A stretch of 64,000 nt of DNA from the NCBI RefSeq assembly GCF_018873765.1, contig NC_057925.1, forward strand, positions 13,155,568-13,219,567, read 5' to 3'. Numbering within the stretch: position 1 is the first letter of the stretch; each line of letters starts with the position of its first letter. Positions 33,785 through 45,660 of the stretch are shown here, one piece after another. The notes beneath the pieces are model-generated. The model was not told the DNA's origin. It worked only from the letters and a program-made list of their open reading frames with translations, and searched no databases. Made by a program: the position numbers and the translations under genes. This DNA is from Telopea speciosissima. Taxonomy: Eukaryota; Streptophyta; Magnoliopsida; Proteales; Proteaceae.

Positions 33785-36666
33785 TGTCACACCCGTATCC
33801 CGACAAGGGATAAAATACAATATCAGGGTATGATTGGGGTGACACGCGTCATCCCACCTCACCGCCAGGATCTCGATGCAGTGGCCAACTCACAGTCATA
33901 AACCAATATTACAATACAATAATATCAGAGTGCGAAAGACAAAGGTATATTACATTTCCAACGATCATAAAATAAGCGAAAGCGTTTACAGTAGTTACCT
34001 CATGTTCATACGGCTAAGTGATACGTAAATAGTTTGGATGGACATCCCGAATGACCATAGCATAACTATCCCAAAACAAATATAACAATAAATATTTATA
34101 TAAGGCACGTGGCCCAAAAAAAACAAAAGAAGGGAATAAGTCCCAAGTATCAATACAGCCCGTAGGCACAATCATCATGGGCAACCATCGCCATGATCCT
34201 CAGCCACAGTCTCTGGCTCCACAGTAATCATCTGCATCAAAATCTAAAAAGAATGTGTACACGGGGGTTAGCTCCACCGAGCTAGTGAGAGAGAAAAGGG
34301 GATGCACAATCACACAATCACAAATAGTCCATGGTGCATGCTATTATTAATTTATTTACCACCTAACACACAATGCTAAGTCAATGGGTATATGCTACTG
34401 CAATAACTGGGGAAGACATTGTGGATCCTTCCATTCTCACCACAATGCAACCTCAATTATTACTATGGAGCCCGCTACCGGTCATAGTCATCACCACCCG
34501 AGAGGCACTCGATAACCATTACTACCCCCTGGCCTGGCCTCTCTAACTCTCCACAGGCAGCAGGTGCTCTGGCTACCCAACACCTAAACCCCTGTTGGTA
34601 AGGGTCGTAGCATAGGGAACTGAGCCATTTACCACCTAACACACAATGCTAAGTCAATGGGTATATGCTATCGCAATAACTCGGGAAGACATTGTGGATC
34701 CTTCCATTCTCACCACAATGCAACCTCAATTATTACTATGGAGCCCGCGCCGGTCGTAGTCATCACCACCCGAGGCGGACCCGATAACCATTACTACCCC
34801 TGGCCTGGCCTCTCTAACTCTCCACAGCAGCAGTGCTTTGGCTACCCAACACCTAAACCCCTGTTGGTAAGGGTCGAGAGCATAGGGAACTGAGCCTAAC
34901 CACGATATACTACATGAATCCTATCGTGTTGAGAGGTACATCCGGGTGTGTCAACGTCCCATTCCATCTAACACCGGGTACCAAAGACAACACGGCGCAT
35001 ACAGACAAGAATGAGATGCAATATACAATTCCACGTAATTCGGGGGTTCCGGTGCAGTACTTCCCAGACCGTAACCCAACACAAATCCATATCATCCAAA
35101 TCATCATCATCGAATAAGAATAAATGCAAATATGCAATCATGCTTGAATGATAATGTCACAATATAATTCATAAATGCATGAATAAGCAATAGTAAACAA
35201 GCTCAAACAGTCACCCAAACCCACTCACCAATTACTTCAAATGGAATTTGTATAAGCGCAACGATTCCCGCTCAAAATCACCCCATTGCACATATGTTGG
35301 CGCCTATGGAAGTGAATAAGAGTGTGAGAGAGTGTAGGGAGGCCTCATAGAGAAACCCCACAGTTTACATAAGTTATAAGCCTTAAAAACGCATCGGAGG
35401 CAACGTCGGACTCGCAGGCTTGCCTCCGACCTTGCCTCGACCTTCTCGCAGCTTAGGCCACATCGGAGGCAAACATCGGACTCACGCAGTCTTGCCTCCA
35501 ACCTTGCCTCCGACCTTCCCTGCAGGCTCAGGACACATCAGAGGCAAACATCGGACTCACGCAGTCTTGCCTCCGATGCAACCCAAGTGTGATTTCAAGG
35601 TCTTTAAAAGCCCAGGGTTGTCCCATTTGGTTCTCTAAGCCTCAAGGGACAAGGGAGGGGTGTCTTGGAGTCTATTTGGGTCTTAGAAACACCCAACATT
35701 CAAAGATTTAAGGGGGTTTAAAGGATCAAAAGCTCAAAAATCCAGATTTGGGGTTTTCTTTGGTGGTTGAAGCTTTAGAATCAAATAGATTCAGCAAGAG
35801 GTCAAAATAGAGGTCTTTATAGGATTGTAATGAAAATAGGAAAGCATCCTACAAGGGGAAACTACACATGACTCGAGCTAACCCTTTGGGTTTCAAAAAA
35901 AGAAATCCCCATCTTGGGGCTGCAACCAACGAACCACCCAAACTCAAACGAGCAAGGGGGAAAGAGAGAAAAAGGGGGGAAAAGGGGCACTTGGCTTACC
36001 TGGTCTGAGATACACAAGATGTGCCCTCTTTAAAGCTCCAAACCCAGCAGCCATTTCCTTCTTCTTCTTCCCTTCCTTCTCCTTCTTCTCCTCCTTGCCG
36101 CCTCCTCTCTTCATAACTCCCTTCTCAAGCACGGTTAGGTTAGGTTAGGTAGAAATGAGCCAAGACTAATGAATAGTCCTACCCACCTCTCTCTTATAGA
36201 AAACCACTATTAATGGCCTGTTTGGATAAGGCCTCATAGTGTACCTTAGGGTCTATTTGGGTAGGGTCAAACATGGCAGGGCGCCAATAGTACCTTAGCC
36301 ACGGGTCTCACCCACAAGGGTCCTTATTAGCAACATTGGATGCGTGGGTCGGAGGCAGCCAATAACCTTGCCTCCGATGCGAGTAGGAGGGTGGTTCCCA
36401 CCATAAGAGGTCAGGGCCTTTGGACCACACTTCGAGGGCTTTGAGAGGGCAGTAAGCACACAATAAAATTTGGTCAACTACTTACCCGACACGTCAAGGG
36501 GCAACCTCCATGGTCCCGACTAGTTTCCATAGGCAACCTCGTACTATGGTCAATATAGTCAGGTTTGACCACCAGTGAGAAAACTCACCGGCATACGTGG
36601 CAGTGATAACTACACGTCACGGGAAGAATTAATAATTAATTATACTCCTGGGGTGCGGGTATAACA
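33785..36666 (-). repeat. 3' LTR of the inner element (left copy)
   Basis: 2882 bp and almost identical to the right copy by eye; differences cluster in a few GC-rich patches (34190-34240, 34470-34620, 35430-35460). It contains an internal tandem duplication of about 270 bp (34357-34890) and a GGAGGCAA/GCCTCCGA-rich patch (35390-35580). It reads into the outer element's protease frame and ends it. Confidence 0.93.
34357..34890. repeat. 270-bp tandem duplication inside the inner LTR
   Basis: Two units, each starting TTTACCACCTAACACACAATG (about 34357 and 34627) and running to TAAACCCCTGTTGGTAAGGG. The same duplication occurs in the right LTR (about 41488-42005), so it was in the element before it inserted. 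Confidence 0.85.
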
Positions 36667-38270
36667 TTCTCCCCACCTTACAAGAAATTTCGTCCCGAAA
36701 TTTGAGGCAGCTAGGGTCTCAAGTGATAAGGGTTGTTGGATAACAACATCCCAAGTCACCCACATCTTAAACTAAGTCAAAGGTCGGGTCAAGATGAGGC
36801 AGTGCCTACATGTCACAGCAAGTCAGGTTCCACAATTCTCTTTTCCTTACAGGGTCACATTACCACCGGGGTGTGGTTCACAATAACCCTAGGAAAACAG
36901 GGTTCCAACTACTAAGTTAAGTCTCAAGGAACAAAGGTTCCCTAGATCTTCCAGATCGGGTGATACCACTCTAGCCTTCAAGACTCTAGTCATTCTTGGG
37001 TTACGAGGATTTAACCTGTCCATGACCCAACATAGGGTTTACATTCTGAAGGCTTTCACATCTGGTTGTCTCATTACCTAACCCAACTTTAGAATGATTT
37101 GGAATATTGATGGAATCTCCTATTGTTCACTCCCAATACGGAGGGAACGCATTTGGTGATCCATTACCCCATTCATATCTATCGTTGGAGAAGGTCTTGT
37201 TACATCCTTTAGTTTCAGCTTTCACAACCTTTAAACCTACTACACAGTTATCCCACAAGGAAGAGTCCACATCAGTCCTCTTTCGAGAACCAATAATCCT
37301 TTAATAGTTTTGGTCCAAGTCAACTCTTCAAGCAGGTCTCAATAAATTAACCTACTCAGTCATTAAATTCATTATTCATTACCCTAAGGTTTAGTCAACC
37401 AAGGTCAGGGCTCCAACTAGTTTCACAGCAAGGTCGAGGTAAGCCATACTTGTAGTACCAGAGAATCACTCTAGTCACACAAGTCCAAGGTTCTAAGGGA
37501 TATCTATATATATATTTATCACACCAATATGTAGGCATAGATTCAATAATTACAATCAAATTCCTCTAGACATATCTGTCATCTAGGTCAATCCACTAGA
37601 ACAAGAAGTTCTCAGGTACGGTTCACTAAGTCCTTTTTTAGAAAGTCAAATCACGGTGTAGGACTTTCTCTATGAGTCTAAACAAGGTTTGGATGGACCA
37701 AGTAAAGTTCAAATAGAGTCGTCACTAGCTTGAGGTGTTATGAGTGACTTCCAAATACATGTGACCTTCGTGGCTCAATCACATAGACCAGCCCAAACCA
37801 GCCTATTACTTTCCTTTCCTAGTACCTACCCACAGGTTTAGATTCTACGCACCCCATTAAGGGTCTCTACCCGCATAGATTTAGGTTTTCCTATCCATAA
37901 GGTTTGAGTTCTTACATTCATAGGGTCAAAGGTCTTCATCCTCAAAGGTAACTTTTCTCCTTTCATGTAAGAGAGGAGTCACAGCGATTACCAATGCCTC
38001 GCTAGTTCTTATTAGCGGGCCCCGGGTACAAGTCGTAACCTCTTTCAATTTAAAGGTATTAACTAGACTTAAGTGGTCCCCACAAATGGGTCACACAACA
38101 GGGGTGGTCGATCTAGGGTATAGGCACATGATCATCACATATAGGTGTGGTCAAAAGGTCTCCAAAATAGGCTCAAAATCTTAAAAGAAATCGGGTGGAC
38201 TCACAAGCGACGTCAGCACTCCGGGTGCGTTCATGGCTCCTCTGTGAAAATAGGTAGAGCGGACTAACGG
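36667..38270 (-). other. Inner element interior, 3' part
   Basis: Polypurine tract at 36667-36679 on the minus strand, then about 1.6 kb without an open frame. Phrases such as TAGGGTCTCAAG and CCAAGTCACCCACATC suggest decayed or non-coding retroelement DNA. No gag or pol motifs are seen on either strand. Confidence 0.5.
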
Positions 38271-40250
38271 GGCGGATGTGGAATGCAAATCCGTTCGTTC
38301 GTCCGGTCACAGAAGTCTCAAAGGCCGAGAGAGTTGAAGTCAAACGGATCTACGGACAGACGCATGAGTGTGGATCCGTTCGTTGATCTGCACAGTTTTA
38401 AAATGATAATTTCAAGTTTTATGCGGAGCGGATTCACGACAAGTGGATCCGTTCGTTTGTTTGTTCGCAGAATTTTATCAAAACAGAGCTGCGAGTTTTT
38501 AAAACTCACTTTTGGCTCCAAAGAAAAGGACATAATCGCAAGGAGAAAAAGCTCTACAGGGACTTCCGTTCAAGCTCTCCTTAGGTGGTTTTCTTGTAAT
38601 CCTAAGCCTCAAGGTTCAACTCTCAGTTGCTCAAGATATGGCTTTCTTCCCATTTCTACTTCATCTTTTCTTGGATTTGGGATGAATCATCTCAAGTTGT
38701 GATCATGTCTTGATTTTGCTTGTAATCTCATAGCCATGTACACCAAGTCCATGCCAAAATCGATTGGCCGGAACTAGGGTTTTTAGGTGTAAATCAAGCC
38801 CTATTTGATCGATGACACTAAGTTGTTGGATCCTTGTTTGATTATTGCATCTTTTATAAATTTTCAAGTCTTTGCAAATATTTTAGAGATTGTTGCTATG
38901 TTTGTCATGTCTAGTTGAATTTTACTAGGATTATGTTCAGGTTTTGGTTGTGGTAAAGTCCTCAATTCACAATATTTTGGGAAAACTCTCCAAGTTCAAA
39001 TCTAATTCTTTTATATGCCATAAAATCTCATAGAAAATTATCATATTGTCTTATCTTCAAACATATTTTCTTGTATACATGATTGTTGATAAAATCCTTA
39101 GAATATTTCATCTTCTCTTTTGCCATATTTGATTCGGTCTTACTAGATAGGGCTTAGCTTACATTCTCTGAGTTGTCACAAACCATATTTACTTGTTTTC
39201 CAAGATTCAAACTTCCAACCACAAAATCTGAAAAATTTCTTTGAAGTTCAAGGCATGCTCCATGATTGAATAAACCCATTTCTTGCTTGAACCCACTATT
39301 TTGTATAAAATATTACTTTCTAGGCATATTATGACCATGAATCTTCATTATTTATCATGTCATTCACATAATGGCCATGCCTTTCTTTTTTTCCCAACTT
39401 CTTAGATCACAATTTGATAAAAATCAGAATTTTCTAGCCTAAGAATATTGCTGTAATTTAATTTGCTTTGGGAAAAGAATCAAAGGCTAGATTTTAAACC
39501 TCATAACCTTACATTGATCATCTACTTAGGCCTTAGCATTCAAGGTATTAATTTGCTATCTACTTGGCTTTTGGCTGCAGGTTAAAACAATCAATGGCTC
39601 CAAGAACATGGCGTGCATGCGTGGAACAAGTTGCACCAACTGTCCTAGATCCACTTTGGTTTCAAAAGATAGAGGACCAAGAGCTTTATCAAGACTACTT
39701 CCGCTTCAAAAATATAGTGGAAGGGGTGAAATGTAGTGTTGGATGATCTCAAAGCATACAATGTGGAACAGAGATTCGAGGCATTGGGGTGGACTGACAT
39801 TCTCAACCTCCCTGAACCATATTACCCAAAACTCATCAGGCATTTCTATGCAAATCTGAACACCGAGAACCCGGGCACACAAAACTATCGGGTTGTTTCG
39901 TATGTAAAGGGGGTTCCTATAGCCTTCATCGCAGCACAGTTGGCCGGCATTATCAATGTCTCCATTGGGGAAGAGAAGACCCTCTGTTCACCTAGAAGGA
40001 ATCCCTATACCTTCATCAGGTGGGAGGTATTGACATTCGACGACCATCAAAGCGATCGAACTCGCGAGTGGTGGATGCTTCGATGAGGTCACGAAGCAAC
40101 TCTTCGACCAGACTCGGCGCCTAGAGGGTATCGAGAGAGGGGTAGATGACATCAACACCTTTCTTGGTCGCGGTGGTGGCGGTGGTGCAAATGACTAGCC
40201 CAGCTTTCTCTCAACAAATTGAAGTTATCCCGGATCAGTTCTTCTAGTTC
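38270..40250 (+). pseudogene. Plus-strand putative transposon protein region, antisense to the inner element
   Basis: A splice-like TTTTGGCTGCAG precedes an ATG at 39594 (MAPRTWRACVEQVAPTVLDP). After a stop at about 39744, a shifted frame at 39736-40086 carries AYNVEQRFEALGWTDILNLP, then EPYYPKLIRHFYANL and YVKGVPIAFIAAQLAGI. That order (aromatic, LxRxFYANL, V.GV.I) resembles the putative plant transposon protein domain seen in non-autonomous retroelement ORFs. 38283-38702 is a further open frame with no domain; the DNA there repeats GTGGATCCGTTCGTT-type words. Because this strand is opposite to the element's primer site and polypurine tract, the region is either an antisense ORF or a separate insertion. 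The frames are broken. Confidence 0.5.
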
Positions 40251-40903
40251 TTGTCTTAGGATGAACAACTAGGAACTTTTAGAAATGGTAGACTTGTATA
40301 TTTAATCTGAGATAACCAGAATCAAAAGCTTCGAATTGGAACAAATGGGGTCTTGCATTCTGAGTTGGGAAAGGCACAGTTATGCCCAAACAGAGAATCT
40401 GAAACAATTATAGTGTTTGGATTGGTATCTTTTGATTGAGCAGGATGGAGTCATATGTTTTTGTTGGAATGGATGAAATCATGAATGTTGAAATGGGAAG
40501 GATATGATTGCCTCCCAAGAAGATTTGGAACAATTAGATATTTGTAATTAATCTTATATGTATCTCGATGTATTTGCTTAATTCTCTCTTGTTTAAATCA
40601 TTGCTGATAATTGTGCTTAGTTATGATTGATTCATTAGTGTTTATGAATTATAGCATATAATTTCCCATCTATGACCTACTTAAGACTCAACCAAGCAAT
40701 TACATTGTTGTAGCTTAACAGCCTATGGTTCAAGTCCTAAGTTCCATGTTACCTATTATCTTCTAAGTCCTTGTTTCACCACAATCAGTCTTCTCCTATG
40801 TCTGCACACAATCATTTATATTCTTGAAGATTTTTAGTTTAGAACCTAATTGTAGAGAGTAAATCAAGAGTCCGCAAGACTATGGTCGGTGCAGAGCATC
40901 ATT
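40251..40903. other. Inner element interior, 5' part, no gene seen
   Basis: AT-rich sequence with no frame of note, leading to the primer-binding site at 40904-40915. Confidence 0.4.
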
Positions 40904-40915
40904 GCTCTGATACCA
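40904..40915 (-). other. tRNA-Met primer-binding site of the inner element
   Basis: The minus strand reads TGGTATCAGAGC three bases inside the right LTR (plus strand GCTCTGATACCA). This matches the complement of plant initiator tRNA-Met and fixes the element's orientation. Confidence 0.9.
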
Positions 40916-40918
40916 TGT

Positions 40919-43799
40919 TGTCACACCCGTATCCCGACAAGGGATAAAATACAATATCAGGGTATGATTGGGGTGACACGCGTCATCCCACCTCACCGCC
41001 AGGATCTCGATGCAGTGGCCAACTCACAGTCATAAACCAATATTACAATACAATAATATCAGAGTGCGAAAGACAAAGGTATATTACATTTCCAACGATC
41101 ATAAAATAAGCGAAAGCGTTTACAGTAGTTACCTCATGTTCATACGGCTAAGTGATACGTAAATAGTTTGGATGGACATCCCGAATGACCATAGCATAAC
41201 TATCCCAAAACAAATATAACAATAAATATTTATATAAGGCACGTGGCCCAAAAAAAAAACAAAAGAAGGGAATAAGTCCCAAGTATCAATACAGCCCGTA
41301 GGCACAATCATCATGGGCAACCATCGCCATGATCCTCGCCCGCTCCGGCTCCAAAGAATCATCTCGCATCAAAATCTAAAAAGAATGTGTACACGGGGTT
41401 AGCTCCACCGAGCTAGTGAGAGAGAAAAGGGGATGCACAATCACACAATCACAAATAGTCCATGGTGCATGCTATTATTAATTTATTTACCACCTAACAC
41501 ACAATGCTAAGTCAATGGGTATATGCTACTGCAATAACTGGGGAAGACATTGTGGATCCTTCCATTCTCACCACAATGCAACCTCAATTATTACTATGGA
41601 GCCCGCGTCGGTCGTAGTCATCACCACCCGCAGGCGGACCCGATAACCATTACTACCCCGGCCTGGCCTCTCTAACTCTCCACAGCAGCAGTGCTCTGGC
41701 TACCCAACACCTAAACCCCTACTTGGTAAGGGTCGTAGCATAGGAACTCGAGCCATTTACCACCTAACACACAATGCTAAGTCAATGGGTATATGCTATC
41801 GCAATAACTCGGGAAGACATTGTGGATCCTTCCATTCTCACCACAATGCAACCTCAATTATTACTATGGAGCCCGCGCCGGTCGTAGTCATCACCACCCT
41901 GCAGGCGGACCCGATAACCATTACTACCCCTGGCCTGGCCTCTCTAACTCTCCACAGCAAGCAGTGCTCGGCTACCCAACACCTAAACCCCTGTTGGTAA
42001 GGGTCGAGCATAGGAATCGAGCCTAACCACGATATACTACATGAATCCTATCGTGTTGAGAGGTACATCCGGTGTGTCAACGTCCCATTCCATCTAACAC
42101 CCGGTACCAAAGACAACACGGCGCATACAGACAAGAATGAGATGTAATATACAATTCCACGTAATTGGGGTTCCGGTGCGTGATTTCTAAGACCGTAACC
42201 CAACACAAATCCATATCATCCAAATCATCATCATCGAATAAGAATAAATGCAAATATGCAATCATGCTTGAATGATAATGTCACAATATAATTCATAAAT
42301 GCATGAATAAGCAATAGTAAACAAGCTCAAACAGTCACCCAAACCCACTCACCAATTACTTCAAATGAAATTTGTATAAGCGCAACGATTCCCTCTCAAA
42401 ATCACCCCATTGCACATATGTTGGCGCCTATAGAAGTGAATAAGAGTGTGAGAGAGTGTAGGGGAGGCCTCATAGAGAAACCCCACAGTTTACATAAGTT
42501 ATAAGCCATAAAAACTGCATCGGAGGCAACGTCGGACTCAGCAGGCTTGCCTCCGACCTTGCCTCCGACCTTCCTGCAGGCTTAGGCCACATCGGAGGCA
42601 AACATCGGACTCACGCAGTCTTGCCTCCGACCTTGCCTCCGACCTTCCCTGCAGGCTCAGGACACATCAGAGGCAAACATCGGACTCACGCAGTCTTGCC
42701 TCCGATGCAACCCAAGTGTGATTTCAAGGTCTTTAAAAGCCCAGGGTTGTCCCATTTGGTTCTCTAAGCCTCAAGGGACAAGGGAGGGGTGTCTTGGAGT
42801 CTATTTGGGTCTTAGAAACACCCAACATTCAAAGATTTAAGGAGGTTTAAAGGATCAAAAGCTCAAAAATCCAGATTTGGGGTTTTCTTTGGTGGTTGAA
42901 GCTTTAGAATCAAATAGATTCAGCAAGAGGTCAAAATAGAGGTCTTTATAGGATTGTAATGAAAATAGGAAAGCATCCTACAAGGGGAAACTACACATGA
43001 CTCGAGCTAACCCTTTGGGTTTCAAAAAAAGAAATCCCCATCTTGGGGCTGCAACCAACGAACCACCCAAACTCAAACGAGCAAGGGGGAAAGAGAGAAA
43101 AAGGGGGGAAAAGGGGCACTTGGCTTACCTGGTCTGAGATACACAAGATGTGCCCTCTTTAAAGCTCCAAACTCAGCAGCCATTTCCTTCTTCTTCTTCC
43201 CTTCCTTCTCCTTCTTCTCCTCCTTGCTGCCTCCTCTCTTCATAACTCCCTTCTCAAGCACGGTTAGGTTAGGTTAGGTAGAAATGAGCCAAGACTAATG
43301 AATAGTCCTACCCACCTCTCTCTTATAGAAAACCACTATTAATGGCCTGTTTGGATAAGGCCTCATAGTGTACCTTAGGGTCTATTTGGGTAGGGTCAAA
43401 CATGGCAGGGCGCCAATAGTACCTTAGCCACAGGGTCTCACCCACAAGGGTCCTTATTAGCAGCATTGGATGCAGGGTCGGAGGCAGCCAATAACCTTGC
43501 CTCCGATGCGAGTAGGAGGGTGGTTCCCACCATAAGAGGTCAGGGCCTTTGGACCACACTTCGAGGGCTTTGAGAGGGCAGTAAGCACACAATAAAATTT
43601 GGTCAACTACTTACCCCTGACACGTCAAGGGGCAACCTCCATGGTCCCGACTAGTTTCCATAGGCAACCTCGTACTATGGTCAATATAGCTGGGTTTGAC
43701 CACCAGTGAGAACAACTCACCGGCATACGTGGCAGTGATAACTACACGTCACGGGGAAGAATTAATAATTAATTATACTCCTGGGGTGCGGGTATAACA
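40919..43799 (-). repeat. 5' LTR of the inner element (right copy)
   Basis: 2881 bp, the partner of 33785-36666, directly adjacent to the tRNA-Met primer-binding site. It carries the same 270-bp internal duplication and the same GGAGGCAA-rich patch. In element sense it should hold the promoter, but I could not pick a TATA box with confidence. Confidence 0.93.
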
Positions 43800-43804
43800 T
43801 GAAC

Positions 43805-45297
43805 TGACAGAGAGAAGGGGAAGGCCAGTGAAAGACCTCATCCCATGGCCCCTCAGCCAGGATGACCCCTCCAAGGTCGTTCAGGTCGGCTCGCTGCTAA
43901 GCAAGGAACAGAAAGAAGGGCTTGGACACCTCCTCCAAGCGAACATGGATGTCTTCGCATGGTCGACCTCCGACATGCCAGGAATACCACGTTCCATAGC
44001 GGAACACCGACTATATGTCGACCCAACCAGGAAGCCCGTTCAACGTGCGGCGTAACTTTGCCCTCGACCGACAAGCAGCAATCAAGGAGGAGGTCGAGAA
44101 GTTAAGCCGATCGGGGTTCATCGAGAAGGAGAAGTTCCCAACCTGGCTCGCCAACGTGGTCATGGTACCAAAGCCAAGTGGGAAGTGGAGGATGTGTGTC
44201 GACTACACCGACCTGAACAAGGCATGCCCAAAGATGAGTACCCACGCCCGGATCGACCCTCGATCGACGCCACCGCCGCCATGAGATCTTGAGTTTCATG
44301 GACGCCTACTCCGGATACAACCAGATCCTCATGTCTCGAGGATGATGAGTCTTACACCGCATTCCGGACGGACAAAGAGAACTACCGCTACAACGTCATG
44401 CCGCTCGGGTTAAAGAATGCAGGGGCCACCTACCAGAGAATGGTCAACAAGATGTTCGAGGAGCAGATCGGGCACAACATGGAGGTATATGTGGATGACA
44501 TGCTCGTGAAAAGCGTCCACACCAACCAACACCTGACCGACCTAGAGGAAGCATTCATAGTACTGAGGAGGAACCGATGAAGCTAAACCCGCAAAGTGCG
44601 CTTCGGTGTAACGTCGGGAAAATTCCGGGTTCATGGTCTCCAGTGGAATAGAAGCCAACCCATCCAAGATCAAGGCCATCCAAGAGATGGCACCTCCTCG
44701 AACGGTCGGAAGTGCAGAGGTTGAATGGAAGGGTTGCCGCCCTTTCCAGGTTCGTGTCACGATCAGGTGATAAGTGCTTACCATTCTTCAAAACATTGAA
44801 GAACCTCCGAAGCCCTAAGGACTTCACATGGACGGAAGAGTGCCAAAAGGCGTTCGGAGAATTGAAGGAGTACCTAGAGAGCCCACCGCTTGGGCGACCG
44901 GAACCTAACGAAGAGTTGCGGCTCTACCCGGCCGCCACCCCTGTCGCGGTCGGGCGAAGATCCTGCTAAAGGAAGAAAACAAAGTCCAGAGGCCCATCTA
45001 CTACGTCAACCATGTCACGATCGATGCAGAGACCAGGTACACTAGGATCGAGAAGGTAGCCTATGCATTGGTAATGGTAGCCAGGAAGCTACGACCATAC
45101 TTCCAAGCCCATACCATCACAGTCCTCACAGACCTACCCTTGAAGAAGATATTGCACAAGCCGGACATCTCCGGACGATTGATAGCATGGGCGGTGGAGT
45201 TAAGTGAGCATGACATCAGGTTCCAACCCAGGACTGCCATCAAAGGCCAAGCCTTGGCAGACTTCGTCGTTGAATGCACCTTACCAGAGACAGAACC

Positions 45298-45300
<3 letters not shown>
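43805..45300 (+). pseudogene. Reverse transcriptase and RNase H of the outer gypsy element, frameshifted
   Basis: This continues the protease frame after the nested insertion: VFAWSTSDMPGIPRSIAEHR near 43950-44010, then a frameshift near 44045. The RT fingers and palm read EVEKLSRSGFIEKEKFPTWL and KPSGKWRMCVDYTDLNKACP (44090-44235). After further frameshifts come MPLGLKNAGATYQRMVNKMF and the catalytic YVDDMLVKS (44398-44515). The RNase H domain reads KPIYYV-like (QRPIYYVNHVTIDAETRYT), then LTDLPLKKILHKPDISGRL and QALADFVVECTLPE, ending at 45300 (44970-45300). Shifts at about 44045, 44280, 44580 and 44960 make the protein non-functional as read. Catalytic DD is present. Confidence 0.85.
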
Positions 45301-45328
<28 letters not shown>

Positions 45329-45660
45329 AGAAGAGAGAGAGGCCAAGTGGCTACAGCCAAGAGGCCATGGCCAAAAGACCACGACCAAGGGGCCACGACC
45401 AAAGGGCTATGGTCGTCATCAATGGACGTCACCTATCAAAAGAGAGAGGCCAAGTGGCTACAGCCAAAAGACCACGACCAAGAGGCCACGGCCAAAGGGC
45501 TATGGTCGTCACCTATCAAGAGAGAAAAAAAAAAATTTTTGGGTGCCATCTGTCAAAGGCCGCTGCCCAAAAGCAAAGAAGAAAAGAGAGAAGAAAGAAA
45601 AATAAAAAGGGGGTCTTTGGCCATGGCCAAGGACCACAATCGACAAACCATGGTAGAAGT
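45298..45660 (+). repeat. Poly(A) tract and purine-rich tandem repeat in place of the second RNase H
   Basis: A run of about 28 A is followed by roughly 100-bp repeats of GAGAGAGGCCAAGTGGCTAC, then CCAAAAGACCACGACCAA and GGGCTATGGTCGTCA. The frame is open through it (45068-45856) but gives only Lys, Arg and Gln-rich low-complexity protein. In Tat-group elements this position between RNase H and integrase normally holds an archaeal-type RNase H, of which I see no motif. Confidence 0.75.

Larger units (their letters stand above)
33785..43799 (-). mobile_element. Inner nested LTR element, large non-autonomous, chromovirus-like (Tekay/Del-type ends)
   Basis: LTRs of 2882 bp (33785-36666) and 2881 bp (40919-43799) start TGTCACACCC and end GGTATAACA on the plus strand. 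A perfect 5-bp target duplication TGAAC flanks the element (33780-33784; 43800-43804). The primer-binding site TGGTATCAGAGC (initiator tRNA-Met) is on the minus strand at 40904-40915. The polypurine tract AAGGTGGGGAGAA is on the minus strand at 36667-36679. The element is thus in minus orientation, antisense to its host. Just before the polypurine tract, minus-strand CAAATTTCGGGACGAAATTT matches the end of pol in Tekay/Del chromoviruses. The 4.25-kb interior shows no gag, RT or integrase that I can recognise, so it looks like a LARD-type non-autonomous element. Confidence 0.92.

Noticed and set aside
33785..36666. Host gene in the inner LTR (ORFs at 34657-35137, 35304-35638)
   Set aside because: The same frames occur in the other LTR copy with indels; no protein domain; LTR is non-coding.
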